A stretch of 33,047 nt of DNA from contig NZ_FMTT01000058.1 of NCBI RefSeq assembly GCF_900100345.1, positions 1 to 33,047 on the forward strand, read 5' to 3'. A model generated the notes under the pieces. That model was not told where the DNA came from and ran no database searches. It worked only from the letters and a program-made list of their open reading frames with translations. Below, one piece after another: positions 31,681 to 33,047 of this stretch. The stretch's first letter is position 1. Each line of letters starts with the position of its first letter. This DNA comes from Paenibacillus tianmuensis (GTDB taxonomy: Bacteria > Bacillota > Bacilli > Paenibacillales > NBRC-103111). The translations under genes and the position numbers were made by a program.

Positions 31681-31711
31681 AAAAAAAATCGGCCCCTTTG
31701 GCAGGGGCCGA
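31681..31711 (-). terminator. Terminator of the azoreductase gene
   Basis: On the minus strand TCGGCCCCT and AGGGGCCGA form a perfect 9-base stem with a 5-base loop and T8. Confidence 0.9.
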
Positions 31712-31732
31712 CGATGGTTAGCAGCTATGAAA

Positions 31733-32359
31733 TTAAAATGTGGATGCGATTTGCTCGGCTTGACGAAGACCGGCTTCCACAATTTCTCCGGCACGATCCG
31801 GGAATTGGTTGTGGCCTTCGACAACGACCGTGGTCGGATCTGTCACGCCGATGAAGCCCAAGACCGTTTTAACATAGTTCAGCGACATTTCAAGCGAAGC
31901 CATCGGTCCTTCGGAATAAACGCTGCCGCGCGCGTTCAGCAGAGCGACCTTTTTGTCGCCTACAAGACCTTGCGGTCCTTTTTCCGTATATCTAAACGTT
32001 TTGCCGGCTTGGCAGAGGTAGTACAAGTAAGTCGTCAATTGAGGCGGAACCGTAAAGTTCCAGAGCGGAAATGCGAAAACGACTTTGTCCGCAGCCAAAA
32101 ATTGATCCAAATAAGCGTTGGCGACATCGGCTGCCGCTTTTTCTTCCGCTGTCAGCTCCAGACCTTTACCTTGCTTAAACAGGCCGGTCATCATAACGGA
32201 ATTGTAATAAGGCGGGTTGGCTGCAAACAGGTCGAGCTCGGTAATTTGGTCTTGCGGATGAGCTTCGCGGTACGATTTCAGAAATGCGTCATACAGCTTT
32301 ACGCTCACGGCCTGATCGGCCGGGCGGTCGTTTGCTTTAATAAAAAGTACGTTGGACAT
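31733..32359 (-). CDS. azoR: FMN-dependent NADH-azoreductase
   Basis: The 208-residue flavodoxin-like protein has the AzoR motifs: VLFIKAN at the start, the FMN site FAFPLWNFTVPPQLTTYLY (PLWNF), and LLNARGSVYSEGP. These cytoplasmic dimers reduce quinones and azo dyes with NADH by two-electron transfer and protect against electrophile stress. ATG 32359 has AAGGAGG ten bases upstream. It is monocistronic with a strong terminator. A promoter overlapped by palindromic CTTAC/GTAAG half sites suggests control by a DUF24/HxlR or MarR regulator, as with YodB in B. subtilis. Confidence 0.93.
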   Translation of the reverse strand: MSNVLFIKANDRPADQAVSVKLYDAFLKSYREAHPQDQITELDLFAANPPYYNSVMMTGLFKQGKGLELTAEEKAAADVANAYLDQFLAADKVVFAFPLWNFTVPPQLTTYLYYLCQAGKTFRYTEKGPQGLVGDKKVALLNARGSVYSEGPMASLEMSLNYVKTVLGFIGVTDPTTVVVEGHNQFPDRAGEIVEAGLRQAEQIASTF

Positions 32360-32420
32360 AAGAATGAAGCCTCCTTATAAATGTGGCGAAACAAGGGATA
32401 GGATGAATCAAATTTAATAA

Positions 32421-32466
32421 CTTACTTTATGTAAGTATAATAAAACATGTAACTTACTAAAGTCAA
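32421..32466 (-). promoter_or_regulatory. Promoter and palindromic operator of azoR
   Basis: On the minus strand TTGACT (32466-32461), 18 bases, TATTAT (32442-32437). The perfect palindrome CTTACTTTATGTAAG (32421-32435) covers the start site, and a second GTAAC/TTAC half pair lies between -35 and -10. Confidence 0.65.
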
Positions 32467-32533
32467 GTGTTTATTTGAATTTTAAACATTTGAAGCGCGG
32501 CTGTAGAAGGCGTAAGCCGTAAAGCAAGGAAAT

Positions 32534-32574
32534 AAAAAAAACAGACGTCTGCGCCTTGAGGCGGGCCGTCTGTT
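32534..32574 (-). terminator. Terminator of the small membrane protein gene at the right end
   Basis: ACAGACG and CGTCTGT arms with an inner CGCCT/AGGCG stem, followed by T8 on the minus strand, 18 bases after the stop. Confidence 0.85.
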
Positions 32575-32591
32575 CCTTATTTTGCCGCAGC

Positions 32592-32867
32592 TCAGCGCTT
32601 CTTGCTCGTTGGGCGAGGCGCGTATTTGCGCTCGTTTCCGTCCCAACGGAAGTTCGCGATAAAAAAGCCGATAATCCCGAATACGATGATGCGGAGCGTA
32701 AACCAGGACGCTGTAAGCGTTTGCTGCGTCAGCCATTCGATCGCCGTAAACAGCACCGCCAGCGATAAACCCCACATGGCAACGCCGTAGTACATGACAT
32801 ATTTCGCTTTGCCCAACTGCCGCGTTTTTTGCCACTTGGTGGCCTTGTCTTCATTTGCTGTACTCAT
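32592..32867 (-). CDS. Small membrane protein, two membrane segments
   Basis: The 91-residue product has a charged N-terminus (MSTANEDKATKWQKTRQLGK), two hydrophobic segments (about 24-45 and 54-74) and a basic tail (NERKYAPRPTSKKR). Similar small proteins are common in Paenibacillus, but I know of no function. ATG 32867 is preferred because the conserved-looking part starts there; GGGGGG lies 12 bases upstream. ATG 32884-region options lack a site, and ATG 32918 (with AGGA 11 bases before) is possible, giving 108 residues. It is monocistronic with a strong terminator. Confidence 0.6.
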   Translation of the reverse strand: MSTANEDKATKWQKTRQLGKAKYVMYYGVAMWGLSLAVLFTAIEWLTQQTLTASWFTLRIIVFGIIGFFIANFRWDGNERKYAPRPTSKKR

Positions 32868-32937
32868 GGACTGGTTGTTCCCCCCGATGGCTTCATGGAC
32901 AAACCATTCGCGAAGCATGCGTTAAATTCCTGCCTGT

Positions 32938-32954
32938 TCGTGAAACATTCACAA
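32938..32954. repeat. Palindrome near the right window edge
   Basis: TCGTGAA-ACA-TTCACAA is a 7-base inverted repeat with one mismatch and a 3-base gap. It resembles Rex (4-base gap) or Fnr half sites but has the wrong spacing for either. It lies upstream of the small membrane protein gene. Confidence 0.35.
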
Positions 32955-33047
32955 CTATATAAGTTGAACTAAAGACCTTAGAAATCTATGGTAAGGAAAT
33001 TCATACCTACTTGTCGAATAAGTAATGAAACATGAACAGACAGGCAG

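Overview
The window looks like a chromosomal segment from an endospore-forming, low-to-mid GC Gram-positive bacterium, most likely Paenibacillus or a close relative. I infer this from an alpha/beta-type SASP gene, strong AGGAGG ribosome sites, sigmaA-type promoters, U-tract terminators, Firmicute-type FetAB, AdhE, PflBA and AzoR, and a codon bias toward G/C. No rRNA, tRNA, CRISPR or phage genes were seen.

Layout. (1) 1-1800: the end of an IS4-type element has removed the 5' half of a CobW/YciC-family gene. A cobalamin riboswitch with a visible terminator then controls a single (2Fe-2S) thioredoxin-like protein gene. (2) 1780-5300: a CDF metal exporter with its own promoter and a terminator-bearing leader, a FetAB-type exporter, and a two-part hypothetical protein. 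(3) 5580-7610: a sugar-lactone/isomerase cluster containing a decayed Gfo/Idh/MocA dehydrogenase. (4) 7706-8368: an AT-rich polytopic membrane protein that looks foreign. (5) 8429-12042 (minus): a three-gene operon of processive GT2 synthase, acyltransferase and membrane-anchored GH18 hydrolase, probably for a surface polysaccharide. (6) 12402-13199: a secreted/membrane glycine-rich protein and a SASP. (7) 13350-19803: anaerobic block of hemerythrin-like protein behind an Fnr-type box, a small zinc-ribbon protein, adhE, pflB and pflA. (8) 20193-24186: HD-GYP phosphodiesterase, NimT/CynX-type MFS with its GntR regulator, a small membrane protein and a MarR regulator. (9) 24357-27518: scar of a lost MarR-adjacent gene, then D-2-hydroxyacid dehydrogenase, DeoR regulator and ROK kinase. 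(10) 27430-33047: small conserved proteins, a Pho-box promoter with no gene behind it, a CE4/YkoP-like deacetylase, an MFS pseudogene, an MGDG-synthase-like glycosyltransferase, an azoreductase with a palindromic operator, and a small membrane protein.

How it works together. The best-supported functional unit is the mixed-acid/ethanol fermentation block (PflB, its activase and AdhE), apparently linked to oxygen sensing through the Fnr-type site at -41.5 of the hemerythrin-like gene. The most interesting less-characterised unit is the GT2-acyltransferase-GH18 operon. A recurring theme is local gene loss: at least five remnants (CobW, Gfo/Idh, a secreted protein start, an MFS transporter and a small minus-strand ORF) sit beside intact regulatory elements. 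I found no clear evidence of a wholly new defence or mobile system.
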